The notes under the pieces: generated by a model | The model's database searches: none | What the model saw: the letters and a program-made list of their open reading frames with translations, nothing else | What the model was told of the DNA's origin: nothing | In this document: positions 22,648-34,330 of the stretch, one piece after another | Layout: each line of letters begins with the position of its first letter | Numbering within the stretch: position 1 is the stretch's first letter | Position numbers and translations under genes: made by a program | Assembly (NCBI GenBank): GCA_947623455.1 | Contig: OX392533.1 | Span: forward strand, 32,238,229-32,302,228 | DNA length: 64,000 nt | Direction: 5' to 3' | Source: Mimachlamys varia | Taxonomy: Eukaryota > Mollusca > Bivalvia > Pectinida > Pectinidae

Positions 22648-23886
22648 GTAATAGACGGGACCATTTAAAGGCAACAAAACTCATTTTGTATGCTCATACG
22701 AAATATTGGTCAGCAATTTTAACAAGAAAATGTAAATAGGGAGGTTGATAAAAGACGTTGACCAGTTATCAATAACAACGGTTTATAATAATCCTGTTTC
22801 GGTTTGGTCACATAGGGAGATATAAAGGGAGGGAACTGTTAGGTCTGTTGTCGCTGTATCAGTATAGGGGGTTACAAAATTGATGTTTTGGTCGCGAGGC
22901 TAAGATGCAATCCTGTGTCATAACGTTCGATAGCAACGCATGTATGCATATAGTAACGCCCAGATTCTGAGGCTTGTTGGGATTCGGATATCGAAGTATC
23001 TACATTTAAGAAAAACCTACTTCAAATTAATGTAAACGCCCAGTGCATTTAAGTGAAATACTGATAACGGGAGTTGACTGCAATCTGTAAAAGATAAATA
23101 TACCTACTTAGCAGCATCTCAAAGGTTTTTCTGTCGGTATAATCCAGGACAAGGACCGATGCATGTCAAAACATAGTTTTTAACACAGGTGCTTGACTCA
23201 CTAAGTCATGATGTAAATATAGTATATGTATTATAATCATAGCATACTTTATTATATCATATAATTTATCATATACATACATTGTATAATGAAAGAGTGC
23301 CCAGCACATGCGCGTTTTCGTTTTCCCCTCCTCAGTTTCTTGTTAAAATGCTGTCCGTTTCAATTTTTTTTCAGTTTTAATGCTCAGTTTTTAATTGTAA
23401 AAAGTAAGTATGGCAATTTAACGATGACAGGACGACAAAGAAAGTCTACATTTAAAATTTAAGACCTACATAATGACAAGGCAAATTTGGAGTTAAAAAC
23501 TTGAGTCTTGTCTTAACATAGCTGTGCGTTACCGTTTAGTATTACAACATTTTAAAAACAATATCTGTCGTTTTGATTTACAACATTTTGACAGAAAAGG
23601 TTGGATCTTCATTATCAATGTTATTACGTCATACAAAGCTTAAAGGAACATAAAAAGGTTGTTTACCATACAACTAGTTTTAGCTTCCATTCAGTCTATT
23701 GAGTAATATAACAGATTAAAAGACGTTTGTAATATTATCTGCTCATTTAATGATTGTACTTATTACACTGGCGGATCTTGTTTGGACACTTTACCACATG
23801 TTACATAATACATGTGTACGTTCTGTTTTCTGAGGGTAATTATAGCATGTGTGAGGTGTATGGTTGGGCCAACATTCGGGTTTCCA
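22648..23886. other. Non-coding stretch after exon 1c
   Basis: AT-rich intronic sequence; no gene or element was recognised. Confidence 0.4.
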
Positions 23887-24282
23887 TTAAAGGCCAAGTA
23901 TACGTAACTTTTGGCAAAACTTGAAGCGAAAACCAAGCCTGATAACGTATTATATTTATAGATTTAGTTGATATTCACTGATATCAGCAATATTCAAGAT
24001 GAATTCTTACGCGGTTACCGGTACAGCAGCAGTTGAAACTCGGTATTTGTAAACACGCGTCCATTTTTGAATGGTCTTCTAACTTCGGTTTGTTGTTAAA
24101 GTGGGCCCCACCTGAATTATTTTCAATTCTTTGGATTTTTCTGTCAAGAGTTTCTTGTTAGTTACCGCTCAGTTTAACTTCGTTTTAGGCTTATTTTTGC
24201 ATGGTTAACAACTGGATTTTTTTTCATATTTTTTCAGAATCCCAAAAAATTCCTGAAGTTACTGAAGATATTGGGCCTTTAA
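23887..24282 (+). mobile_element. TTAA-flanked MITE, copy 4
   Basis: TTAA-AGGCC start, family core, and GGGCCT-TTAA end. After 24399 the flank meets a further MITE tail, with two successive copies of TTACGTATATTGGG(T/C)CTTTAA between about 24420 and 24465. Confidence 0.8.
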
Positions 24283-24399
24283 ATGTTGATAATGTTTACC
24301 TATGAGTATTACTAATTTTACGTGCCTGGGTCTACTTGTATTTATGGATCATTTACACAGGTGACTATGCATTGGTCCACGTGCCAATATTGTATACCT
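24219..24399 (+). repeat. Direct duplicate of 21267-21447
   Basis: See 21267-21447. Homology stops just before the MITE tail fragments at 24405-24465, so the duplicated block is bracketed by MITE sequence, suggesting exchange or template switching between MITE copies. Confidence 0.8.
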
Positions 24400-24465
24400 T
24401 TGTCACGAAAACTTTCTTGAAGTTACGTATATTGGGTCTTTAAGTTACGTATATTGGGCCTTTAA

Positions 24466-26323
24466 AAATAGATAATGGTTTGAATTTCAGGAAGTTTTAT
24501 TTACTCATTTGCATTTTCATGGTAACTCGATGCTGATATTAGTGTATACAGATTTTATATAAATGATATAAAATATCACATTAAGCTGACTATACCTTTA
24601 TACAGGTCAATTCTTCTCAATTCTAGTCAGTGCGGAACTTTTATTGAAAAGACAAGCTGAAATACAACTCTCGGAGATTTGAAAAAAAACAACTCCAATG
24701 AATAGAACAGGTTGTATTCATTTCATTGTCAATATAACAAAGCTTTACATAGCTAGAATACATTTCATAAGCGATGCCTGCCTTTATTATACCAGGTGAA
24801 AGACAATGGACCGAGAAGAAAAAGCATTGTCATCTTAATGGATCGGAATAGTGAATATTTTTACAGTCCCCAAAGATCCAAACAGACAATTATAATTTTG
24901 AATTTCGATAATCATCTTCTCAAAGCAAACATAGGTATATTTATGTATTGACAGACTTTGTCCTGTTTGCCATTCGATATTATGGTTGGTTTGAAGATCG
25001 ATTGGTACCTGAACGGTCTAGATATACGGCTACATGTATGTAGGTCTACCTGGTAATGTTAATGCATGGCTACCTGCTGTCGCTAACGATTTCCAGTTAA
25101 TAAGCTTACACCTGATGCGTGCATATAGACGTTCATTAATTACGGAATTCTGATGTGGTCAATACGCGGTTCTATATACCGCGTAGAATTATATTGTCTG
25201 ACTTCATTGTCCTTCAATCGAATACAAAGAACGCAGACCGAAATACGTTTTGATAGTATATACTCTGTTCCATACAACATCATAATAATCATAGATATTA
25301 TGATTCATTTTGTGAGGATGTTCACACTGGGATAGAAACGACATATACAATGTACATGTATCATAATCGAATTTCACAACTCCGCGCTCAAACCTTAAAA
25401 CATACTGTGTAGTGCCTTTGTACAATGTATGTATTTATTTTCTTGTGATCATTGTCAGTATGGAGTTGTCCTTTTTCATCTTGAAAATTGCAACCTTTGT
25501 GTTTATGTAACCGTTCTGCAGTATTACATACGGAAATAAAAACTTGAAAATTTAAAGCGATTGAGATAGGAGTATATAAAGGTATCACATTCCGTTGACA
25601 TCAGGTATGCAATGATAATTCCCATCTTGTTCCTTTAAACTTTATTTATTTCTCATAAATTATTAAACTTTTGGTAATCATCCGTGTTGGCCCGGATATT
25701 AGCGCGCTTGGGAAACCGGATTACCAGAAGAAAACCCATGTGGTCGCGATCGGGTAGGCGAAACCGCCGACTTGTAATATAAAGCGACGTGTGGACGCGT
25801 TAATCAGTACGCAACCTGACCTCCATTTTGCTTGTTTCATGAAATGTATTCTCCGTATGATTATGTCACCATATGTATAAGGCAAAAATGTTTAATCCAC
25901 GAGAATTCCACGTTCCGGACAGAGTTTCAGATACCTATTCAGAAGTATCGATGCTGGTGTTCTGTATATGAAAGCTTTAGCTAATTATGTATTTCGTAGT
26001 TGTTTTGTTGACATAACTATCAATACTGTGATAATTGTTGCTCATTTACATCGTCAGATCTCTCCGTGTGTGTTCGTCCAATCCATAATTAAGAATAGTT
26101 TAACGCAGAATCTTTGTATATCAGCACTTTAAATTCGATAGACCTTTTCATACCTGTAGTCGGTGTATCGACACATTTATCACTATACGGTGTACGTGAT
26201 ATTAATTGTCGTACATTATTTACAAATGCCGGTTCAGCCAATTAATACTGTCACTAATTATTCTTATATGAGAGCAATTGGGAGCCGTGGGGATTTTCTG
26301 TATAGGAACTTCCCGTTAACGGA
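24466..26323. other. Non-coding stretch
   Basis: No gene was recognised. The small overlapping ORFs at 25153-25588 on both strands have no recognisable features. Confidence 0.4.
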
Positions 26324-26748
26324 CATCCTCGATTTCCAAGGGTAACGATCACCAACGCTCTCTCTACCCCTGGAATAGGTTTTGGCAAAACTGAACGTTC
26401 TGTGACACTGATAAGTAGTAAGACTTAAAGTAATAAAAGAACTTGAACTTGTGTGCTCCACATTGTTGATAAGGCAAGGAGACTGGTTCGACCTTTTGAT
26501 GAAGAATCTCGTCGTCACATAACGGTAAACATTGACAGGATTTGAAGTCGGTCGCGGTTCCTTAGTAATCTTCAAAGGACTTAGGACAGGCATGTAACCA
26601 AGAGATGAGTCAAAAATAAAAGATTTGAATCTTAAATCTTGAGCGATTGGTCGGGTTTTTTGTACCTGAGCGTTCCTTCAGTTTTGCCATGACATATTCC
26701 AGGGGTGGAAAGATCGTAGGTGATCGTAACCCCTGGATATCGAAGATG
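26324..26748. mobile_element. Mutator-like MITE, second copy
   Basis: It starts CATCCTCGATTTCCAAGGGT and ends with the inverse of CATCTTCGATATCCAGGGGT. Further in, ACCCCTGGAATA...GGCAAAACTGAACG pairs with CGTTCCTTCAGTTTTGCC...TATTCCAGGGGT. The flanks GTTAACGGA (26315-26323) and GTTTACGGA (26749-26757) agree at 8 of 9 positions, a slightly decayed 9-bp TSD. Confidence 0.82.
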
Positions 26749-27488
26749 GTTTACGGAAAGTGCCGACGATTCCCGATTGGAATGGAAGGGCATTGCGCTC
26801 ATTTCGATGGGCAACCATAACAACTACAATGTATAATATATAGTATTAATTCCATACCAACGTACCGTACGTTCATTACAACACTGGAATTGAAGTGCCA
26901 ATATGTCATAGCTGTAAAAAATATGTACTTTTAAGTATAAAACAATGTAAGATTGATCCGTGGTTTCCATGGTAGTTTAAGCCCTCGACACACGACTACA
27001 TAGACAATACGTTTCTGTAACGATTGCACCGTGCTAGTATAGTTTCACATTGATGCATATCTGTATGATATTGAATATATTTATCAATTTTGGATGAAAT
27101 AATGATATTGTACGCAGCGATCTATTTACAAGTTATTTTCATGGGTCCTTTTTGTACATATTGTCGAAAACAATTGGTCCCACAATGTTAAATTGAAGTA
27201 TTTCCAAAATTTCTATGAGTCCTTTCATAATTTTATGAGTACTGGACTCGGGACTCGCATGTAGATTGATCAATGTTGTACGTACACAGTGAAACTGCCA
27301 ATACAAATACGACTCCTGACATTTGAAAACGTCTGTTGATTAATATATAAGGGGTATGTTTGTTCTGGTATCGCCGAGGGAGTCGTGTATTTGTTTTTTG
27401 GAGATGTACCATCATGTTACTAGTAGCTATTCTGTAACACATCGATTAAGAACACCAAGCGTCCGGGTCCAGGGATGTAAACTATATA

Positions 27489-27626
27489 TTTATGGCTCTC
27501 TTGATAGTGTGATATGAAGGTTTGTCTATCCGAAGCAGTCATATTCCCTCGAGGGCATAGCCCGAGAGAAATATGACTACTGGGGGTAGACAAACCTTCA
27601 TATCGCCCTATCAAGAGAGCCATAAA
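27489..27626. mobile_element. 138-bp foldback element
   Basis: The left arm starts TTTATGGCTCTCTTGATAG and continues with ATATGAAGGTTTGTCTA and AGTCATAT; the right arm is the inverse, ending CTATCAAGAGAGCCATAAA. The loop region is CCTCGAGGGCATAGCCCGAG-like. The stem is strong with few mismatches. Confidence 0.82.
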
Positions 27627-28020
27627 TTGTTTATTATACCGAAAAAACAAGTATAAGTCAAATTGAATCAGCATTTTTCACAAGTTTATCTACGTTTGTT
27701 TACGCAATGAAACCAAAAAGAACGACAACTCTTGCGAGAATCTGAAGGAGGGTTTCCATGGAGACATGTACTCCTGTGATATACAAAGCTTTGTCAGTCC
27801 TAGGGAAGACACGGTGCTATGTAACACCGTCATGTGACGTGTCTTAACGAATCAGCTTGAGAGGAATCGCGATGAGGTATAATAATAGTTTTTAGATCCT
27901 ATTTTTAAATGTTTGCCATTGTATTCCGTCCGTCAAGGGTTGGTATTACTGAAAATTTTGCCTTTTTCATTCTTTATAAGCATTCATGTGAGGATTTCCC
28001 TAGGTTGTGCGAGATTGTAG

Positions 28021-28102
28021 GGGGGCGGTGGTGCACGGGATAGCACACTGATTATTCTGACTTAACCAAGGCGGACGGAGTTCGATTCTCCGGTCGGACG
28101 TG
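28021..28102 (+). repeat. tRNA-like SINE head
   Basis: GGCGGTGGTGCACGGGATAG (A-box region) is followed by GGAGTTCGATTCTCC, a stable T-arm-like hairpin. The spacing is longer than in a simple tRNA; it is read as a tRNA-derived repeat. Confidence 0.5.
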
Positions 28103-29699
28103 AAATCAAAAGTCCCATAAGCCCTCATCCCCCGGGCCCGGCACAAACTCTTGACCAACAAAAGTGATTGATATAAATTGAAATTGAAATAATTTGTCTC
28201 ATAATTGCTGTGAAATAGATAAAGTTTCCGATAAATGGGCGAAGATAAGTTATTAGAGCTTGATAAAATATCGGCATTTAATTTTGATAAATGTGATGTG
28301 AACAAATTTCATAACCTATGTGATGTCAACAGGTTTCTATTTAAGATTCGAATCTACGGCAGACGTAAAATAATTGAAAGTAAACAATAATGATACCGTT
28401 CGTGATAACCGAGAGGTGGAGATAATCGATATCAACTGTAATAGGGATTTTTAAACAAATACAAACGCCCACCGTAATAATTAAATTGGTTGCCTTCCAT
28501 TTTTACACAGTGGTTTGTTCTTTCCGGTTGAATTTTTACAACTGGATTTTGACTTGAAGTTAAATTGATTTTAACCAATGATCAAGTTTTTTTCTTCTTT
28601 TAGGAATGTTATAGTTTGGCCTACATCGAGTTCCGCTGTTTTACTAGTCTCGTTCAGCCAGACGCTTGACCAACGCGTACATCTTTCAATGTCGAAGCCT
28701 TAGCAACAAGAGTGTGGTTGATTGAGACCACTATTTTGTTTGTGTACCGTAGACCCGATAGTGACATGATATGGCGACCAATTGTTTCGAGATCAGATTT
28801 TAAAGTGCACTTGTTATAGATCAGCTATACTAAGTACAAGGAAGTGGTCGTATTTACCTGTACAGTTCTGTGCGAAGTACAGGTATATAAGTGTACACCT
28901 GCTCTTGAAGGAGCAATAAAATGTTCTTTTAGTAGCAATAGAAGATGCGTGATCCCCTTGATACAAAATGTGTAAGGGTTTACTTCGAGTTTTATCGACC
29001 AAAAAGGATCGTGTTTGTGATGTAGCTGTGTCATTGTTTACAGTAATGTCATTAAATCTACTATTTTAAATAAGAATGGTTTTGAAATCGTGTTTTCACA
29101 CTTGACCTTAGCATTTTAGTAAGTGCGGGAGGGTACGTAATCTATTACTGATTCAACAAAACACAAAACAATTGCGTGTTTATGCCTTCAGTCTGAACAC
29201 ACAATGTAGAGTCCCTGAAATGGTTCAAGTGTAATGCCCTGAAGGAACAGATCTGCTGTAGCCCTAGCACACTATTGAAATATGCGACTAATGTGGTGGT
29301 CCTTTAGGATATTCTGTTAATGAAGTATAGAAGAAACCAGAACTAATTCGCTGCACATGCAAACATTTGGAACATTAACTCCCTAAGGACTTATTTATTG
29401 TCCTTTCGTTCCTGGTATTCTCTTTCTACTCGCCGTAGGTCGGTTATTTTCCTGGGAACTCCGGTTTTCCTGCAGCCCAAAAATCCTAGCACATCTTTTT
29501 ATGATATGATATTACACATAAACAGCCAAACCAAACTTTCCTCAGTATCTCGTCAGACACTCATAAAAAAACACGGTGTTACAAGGATTGAAGTTCATTT
29601 TAACTTCAAATCATAGAGGGTAGCTACAGTATGACACATACATATATTGTACTACAGTATAGGTGGTCAAAATGAGGTTCAATCTTTATATTTACATTG
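28103..29699. other. Non-coding stretch
   Basis: No gene was recognised; only short ORFs without features. Confidence 0.4.
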
Positions 29700-30096
29700 T
29701 TAAAGACCCACTATACGTAACTTCATGACATTTTCCGTGATTCTGAAAAATTCTGGAAAAAATCCAGCTGATAACAATGCAAAAAAAAGCCTAAAACGAA
29801 GTTAACCTGAGCGGTAACTAACAAGAAACTCTAGAAAATAAAATCCAAAGAATTGAACATACATGTAATTCTGGTGTGGCCCACTTCAACAACAAGCCGA
29901 GGTTAGAAGACAGTTCAAAATGGACACGTGTTTACAAATACCGAGTTTTAACTGCTGCTGTACCGGTAACCGCGTTAGAATTAATCTTGAATGTTTGCTG
30001 ATATCAGTTGATCTGAACTAAATCTACATGTAATAAGTTATTAGGCTTGATTTTCGCTTCAAGTTTTGCCGGAAGTTAAGTATACTGGTCCTTTAA
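29700..30096 (-). mobile_element. TTAA-flanked MITE, copy 5 (reverse)
   Basis: TTAA-AGACCC start and GGTCCT-TTAA end; the core reads in reverse (CCGGTAACCGCG at about 29965). Several terminal changes suggest an older copy. Confidence 0.78.
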
Positions 30097-31210
30097 AAGT
30101 ATTTTAAGTGATAAAAGATAGTGACAACGATAGCCATGGTTGCTTAGATAATAGAGCATGTACATAGAGCATGTACATGTAGTCCCAGTGAATACAAATA
30201 TGTATAGATGTACACTGTAACAACGCCATATTTCTTCTTTTTGTTGCTTGCGGTTTTGTTTATTAAATAGTAATAGTAGTTGTAATGTATACATTGTATG
30301 TATTGACACACTGTTCTGCCATGGCCATCACGGTAGTGACGCGGTCGCGATCGGACATAGTAAGCCGCCATTGTTTGCTTTCCTGTCCAGACACCAAACT
30401 GTTCTAAACGATAAATAAGAAAGTAAACGAAAGCAAACATACCTTCGTGATTTCTTTAAAATTTCTCATTAAAGGAACTGAAGCGTAAAGCTGTTTATTG
30501 TCATACGCATTATGAAATATAATCCAGAAATAAGTCCACCGTCAGTTTTGTTCTTTTTGTGTTTCCTAAAACGAATACGACATGATGTTGTCTAAATTTC
30601 GTTGAACACGTATGCTTATAACAAACGATTTTTCTTAGTCCCAGAGATTCGGTAAAAACGTCTTCTACAGTATTGTGACCTTGGTCGTGATTTTTTACCA
30701 CAGTCGAGTGAGGTTAAACTTCGCTAAAGACTTTCTAGTATTCATTTTTGAACTTCAATTAGGAATACAATTTTGTACGCATCAGGGGTCAAATCTTATC
30801 AAAACAGTTTTCTTTTTTCGTCGCCCCGGTTTTCGAGTTTCTGATCAGACCCAGACAAACGAATTCGCATAAACATTAATTTATTCTTAAAACAAATAAC
30901 CGTGCAACAGTTGTGAGTAATAAAACCGACGTAAAATACACGCATGAAAAATTATACTAATAAAATCAGAAATAAATATCGTTTAAGGGCATGTGGTGGA
31001 ATAATCTCCCGGCATTAGCCTATATTTACATGTATCAATATATTTTGCCAACAGCTGGGAATAATTAATAGTTGATAACCGCTACATTACATTAATATTG
31101 ATGCATTTTTTTATCACAAATCACAAATATAAAGTTTGCAAGAGCTGTTTTAATATGCGGTATGCATAATAGGAAAATACCAATGCTTTCAATGTACTTG
31201 TATATCTTTA
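30097..31210. other. Non-coding stretch
   Basis: No gene or element was recognised. Confidence 0.4.
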
Positions 31211-31569
31211 TATACACTGCCATCCAAAAGTTCTGATACATCTTTTCTGCAAACGCTTTGAAATTGAGATGACGTAACACACATGTGCTGCACCTTTTAA
31301 ATTTATTAATAGATACAACCCAATTTTGAAATATGTATTATTATTAATATTTGTATGTTATAAATTTTAATACATACAATTCAACAATACATTTCTCACT
31401 TGTATTTTTGACAGTGGATCATTGTATTTATTCCATTTAATTGTGAAAATGTTAGAAAAACAACTTTTATTCAATCTTTAGGAAATTGAGTCAGTTGTAT
31501 TCATGTTTTGTTGGCTAATGACTTGATATGTACACAACATTTGTAACAAAACTTTTGGATGGCTGTATA
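31211..31569. mobile_element. Tc1/mariner-like MITE
   Basis: The ends are TATACACTGCCATCCAAAAG and the inverse of TATACAGCCATCCAAAAGTT, with TA at both edges. The ATCCAAAAGTT inverted repeat and TA target are typical of the Tc1/mariner group (inference). About 360 bp with no transposase. Confidence 0.65.
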
Positions 31570-31652
31570 TTACATCTTGTAAATTTGGATGTATATTACT
31601 GCGCATGCCTTGTTCTGGGGGATGAGGTCTGTATCTTAGTGTGAGGATTTGC

Positions 31653-31673
31653 GGGGGGGGGGGGGGGGGGGGG
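31653..31673 (+). repeat. Poly-G tract of about 21 bases
   Basis: An uninterrupted G run in AT-rich DNA. A shorter G run lies near 11719-11730. It could form a G-quadruplex; the length may be affected by sequencing error. Confidence 0.8.
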
Positions 31674-32909
31674 CTTTCGATTGAATTTAAAATGTCATGC
31701 CAAAGTTACAATATACGAAACTACAATATAAAAATCTTGTTCTTACCCAGAGCAGAAAACATATGTTTATACACGGGTATATCGAATTGTTTATAATATC
31801 AAGGCCAATTAATTCCTGTGTTTGATGTGCTGGTAAAAATAAATTGAGTTTAGGATTAATGTTTCTGAGTAACTGCAGATACATAACGTCCTTAAATTTA
31901 AATGAACTTAGCTGTTAATAGGACGTAACACAAACAATACCAAACCGGGCACATAGCGGCCAAACAATGACGTCATTGATGGGTGTGCGCCGAACGTTGC
32001 TGTTTTTTTAAAGGTTCGATAGGTAACTGTCGCTCTAGACTTGAGTGATTTGTCTATTTTAACTGATAAATGATCGTGAATGCTCTTCTGCCACAAATCA
32101 TCGCTGATGACGTCATTGATTTAAGTGCACTGAACTTTTAATGACGGGTTTTGTATTGACTGTGCCTCTAGTGTGCTTCATATGTATTCCATACGGGAGA
32201 TTTTACAGTTCGTATTTGGAAAATAGTTTTTTTCATTGCGTCTTTTCTTTGAGTCATTTTGTACACATGAAATACGATTGTCTGCCAACGCTTGAGATGC
32301 CTATGCAATTTGCATGCGTGAAATCTTAAAACTCTGAGGCTTTTATACAAAAAAAACGTAGAATTTGTTTGTTTTTATGTTTTGTGCATGAACACAATGT
32401 CCAGATCAGGTTTATAGCTAACTTTGTTTTTCATGGATGTTTCAGTTATACTCGATTGTAGGTCGATGCGTATTGCTTACCTGTTGTTACTATTTTCAGA
32501 AATAGCAGGTGAAAATTTTCTTTATGGGATAATTTCAGTTGTGACGTCACAATACTTGCTGACATTACAGTGTGTCTATAACTTAGAATACTGTAGCATT
32601 GAATGCTTTAGTTGGCATTCAAAGGCAATATGAATGGCAACTACACAAAGGCAAATTCATTGAAGCGCGCTGTCTTTATTCCAAACGGTATTACATTCCG
32701 CACGGCACTACGTGGCTATGAAGAATCTATTTCACATCCAGTACTTGGCAATGTAGCCCCTTTCCCTTATGTAATCGTGTGGCTGAGAAAATCTTACAGA
32801 ATACCCCTTTCGCGAGCAGGATGTGAATGTTCGTTGTACTTTTACTGTATTCCACAATGAAAGTTCTGTACGGAATTGCAGCACATATCGGTGACACTGT
32901 AGATAAAAT

Positions 32910-32977
32910 ATGATGATAAACGCTGTATCCTACATTTTGGCACTTGTCTTACGAACAATTATTTTTATATTTTCCAG
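32910..32977 (+). other. In-frame extension upstream of the catalytic exon (possible alternative start)
   Basis: The catalytic frame stays open upstream of the acceptor to ATG 32910. It would add 22 residues (MMINAVSYILALVL, then IIFIFS), a hydrophobic stretch able to act as a signal or anchor. It overlaps the pyrimidine-rich acceptor tract, so its hydrophobicity may just reflect T-richness. A transcript starting here without splicing would encode about 334 residues. Confidence 0.25.
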
Positions 32978-33914
32978 ATACGCTGCTGCCTATTTCACGT
33001 GCAATGTGCCTTACAATATGAAGCCAGTTGGCGTTTCCCTGGTAACCCAGCGCTGCGAGAACCCTTCGAACTTCATGCCAATTCAGTACCCAGAAAAACA
33101 AAGATGGCAGTTCACGGTTTGTGTCACGCCCCTCAACTTCCGGTACAGTAAAGCCTACGAACTGGTCGAGATGATCGAAATGAACCGGATTTTAGGAGCC
33201 GACCATTTTGTGTTTTATAATTACAGTACTCATGTCAATGTAGACAAGGTTTTGCAATATTATATCGATAAAGATATTGTAGAAGTTGTTCAGTGGCACC
33301 TCCCGATGAGGGTAGATGTTTGGCCAAAGATCAAAGGACATACGACCGAAATCCACTATTTTGGTCAACTCGGTGCTCTAAATGATTGTCTATATAGAAA
33401 TAGATATCGAAGTCAGTTTTTAGTTTATCAAGATTTAGATGAATTTATATTTCCATACAAGCATCAAAACTGGGGCGAAATGATTGAATCGTTACCACAT
33501 CGAGGTGTTTACATGTTTAGAAATACATTCTTTCGCAAAGACTGGAACGACACCGACGAGTTTTTTGAAGGCAAAGATATCGCTAAAAAGTATAAATCTA
33601 CTATTCTTTTAAAAACTTGGAAAGAAGCAAAAATATTTGGTTTACGACAGCGCTCAAAATACATTATCAACCCAAGGAAAGTGGACACCGTTGGAATACA
33701 CAATGTTTGGAAGGAACGGTCGTCATCTAGTTTAATCAACGTGCCTCGAGATGTAGCCCTGATGCATCACTATAGGGACTGGGAAAACCCTCACGATAAG
33801 ATAAAACGAGATCAGGATCAAACAGCCCATAAATACAAGGATGTGTTACTTGGGAAGCTCAAAAAAGTCTGGTCCGACCTTGAGGACGTGGAGCTGGGCC
33901 CTTTAGGATTTTGA
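32978..33914 (+). CDS. GT92 glycosyltransferase, common catalytic exon
   Basis: This exon follows a strong acceptor (ATTTTTATATTTTCCAG) and ends at TGA 33912-33914. It contributes one base to the split Arg and then 311 codons. It matches the GT92 (Glyco_transf_92, formerly DUF23) core: YAAAYFTCNVP, FTVCVTPLNFRYSKAYELVE, GADHFVFYNYS, GQLGALNDCLYR, the DxD-type metal/nucleotide-sugar site in VYQDLDEFIFPY (Asp codons at 33432 and 33438), FRNTFFRKDW, and a His-rich end (VGIHNVWKER, ALMHHYRDW). Known family members are type II Golgi enzymes, such as the nematode beta-1,4-galactosyltransferase acting on core fucose; donor and acceptor here are unknown. N-glycosylation sites occur at NYS and NDT. 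The exon lacks an anchor, so it needs one of the three upstream first exons. Confidence 0.95.
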
Positions 33915-33960
33915 CCAGTCAGTGATAACGTTAGAATATGTTGTTAGGTTTGACTAATCA

Positions 33961-34267
33961 CATCCTCGATATACAGTGGTTGTACACACTCACGTACGCC
34001 CTCTACACCCCTGGCATATGTCATGGCAAAACTGAAGGCGGGTTTAAAAAATTAAAAAAAAAAGACCAATCGCTAGCTAGGTTGATGCCTGTCTTTTGAA
34101 GATTACAAAGGAGCCGAAATCGACTTCAAAGCTTGTCACATTACCGTTACCACGAGATTCTTCTTCTCTCATCAACAGGGTGCAGCACACAGAGTTTCAG
34201 TTTTCCCATGCCATAGTCCAGTGTTGTAGAAAGCACACATGGGCGTAACCTCTGGATGTCGAGGATG
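33961..34267. mobile_element. Mutator-like MITE, third copy, 46 bp after the GT92 stop
   Basis: It starts CATCCTCGATATACAGTGG and ends in the inverse of CATCCTCGACATCCAGAGGT; inside are TCATGGCAAAACTGAAG and the inverse CAGTTTTCCCATG. Flanks GACTAATCA and AACCAATCA agree at 7 of 9. The host sequence (a CAGTGATAACGTTAGA-type block) is itself duplicated on both sides, so the TSD is less certain here. It probably lies in the GT92 3' untranslated region. Confidence 0.72.
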
Positions 34268-34330
34268 AACCAATCATTGATAACGTTAGAGAATGACGTC
34301 AGGTTTGACCATTCTGCGATATTTTTAGAG

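Noticed and set aside
32630..32860. 76-residue ORF just before the catalytic exon as a fourth GT92 first exon
   Set aside because: It has no membrane anchor, no EHH..R end and stops before any suitable donor.
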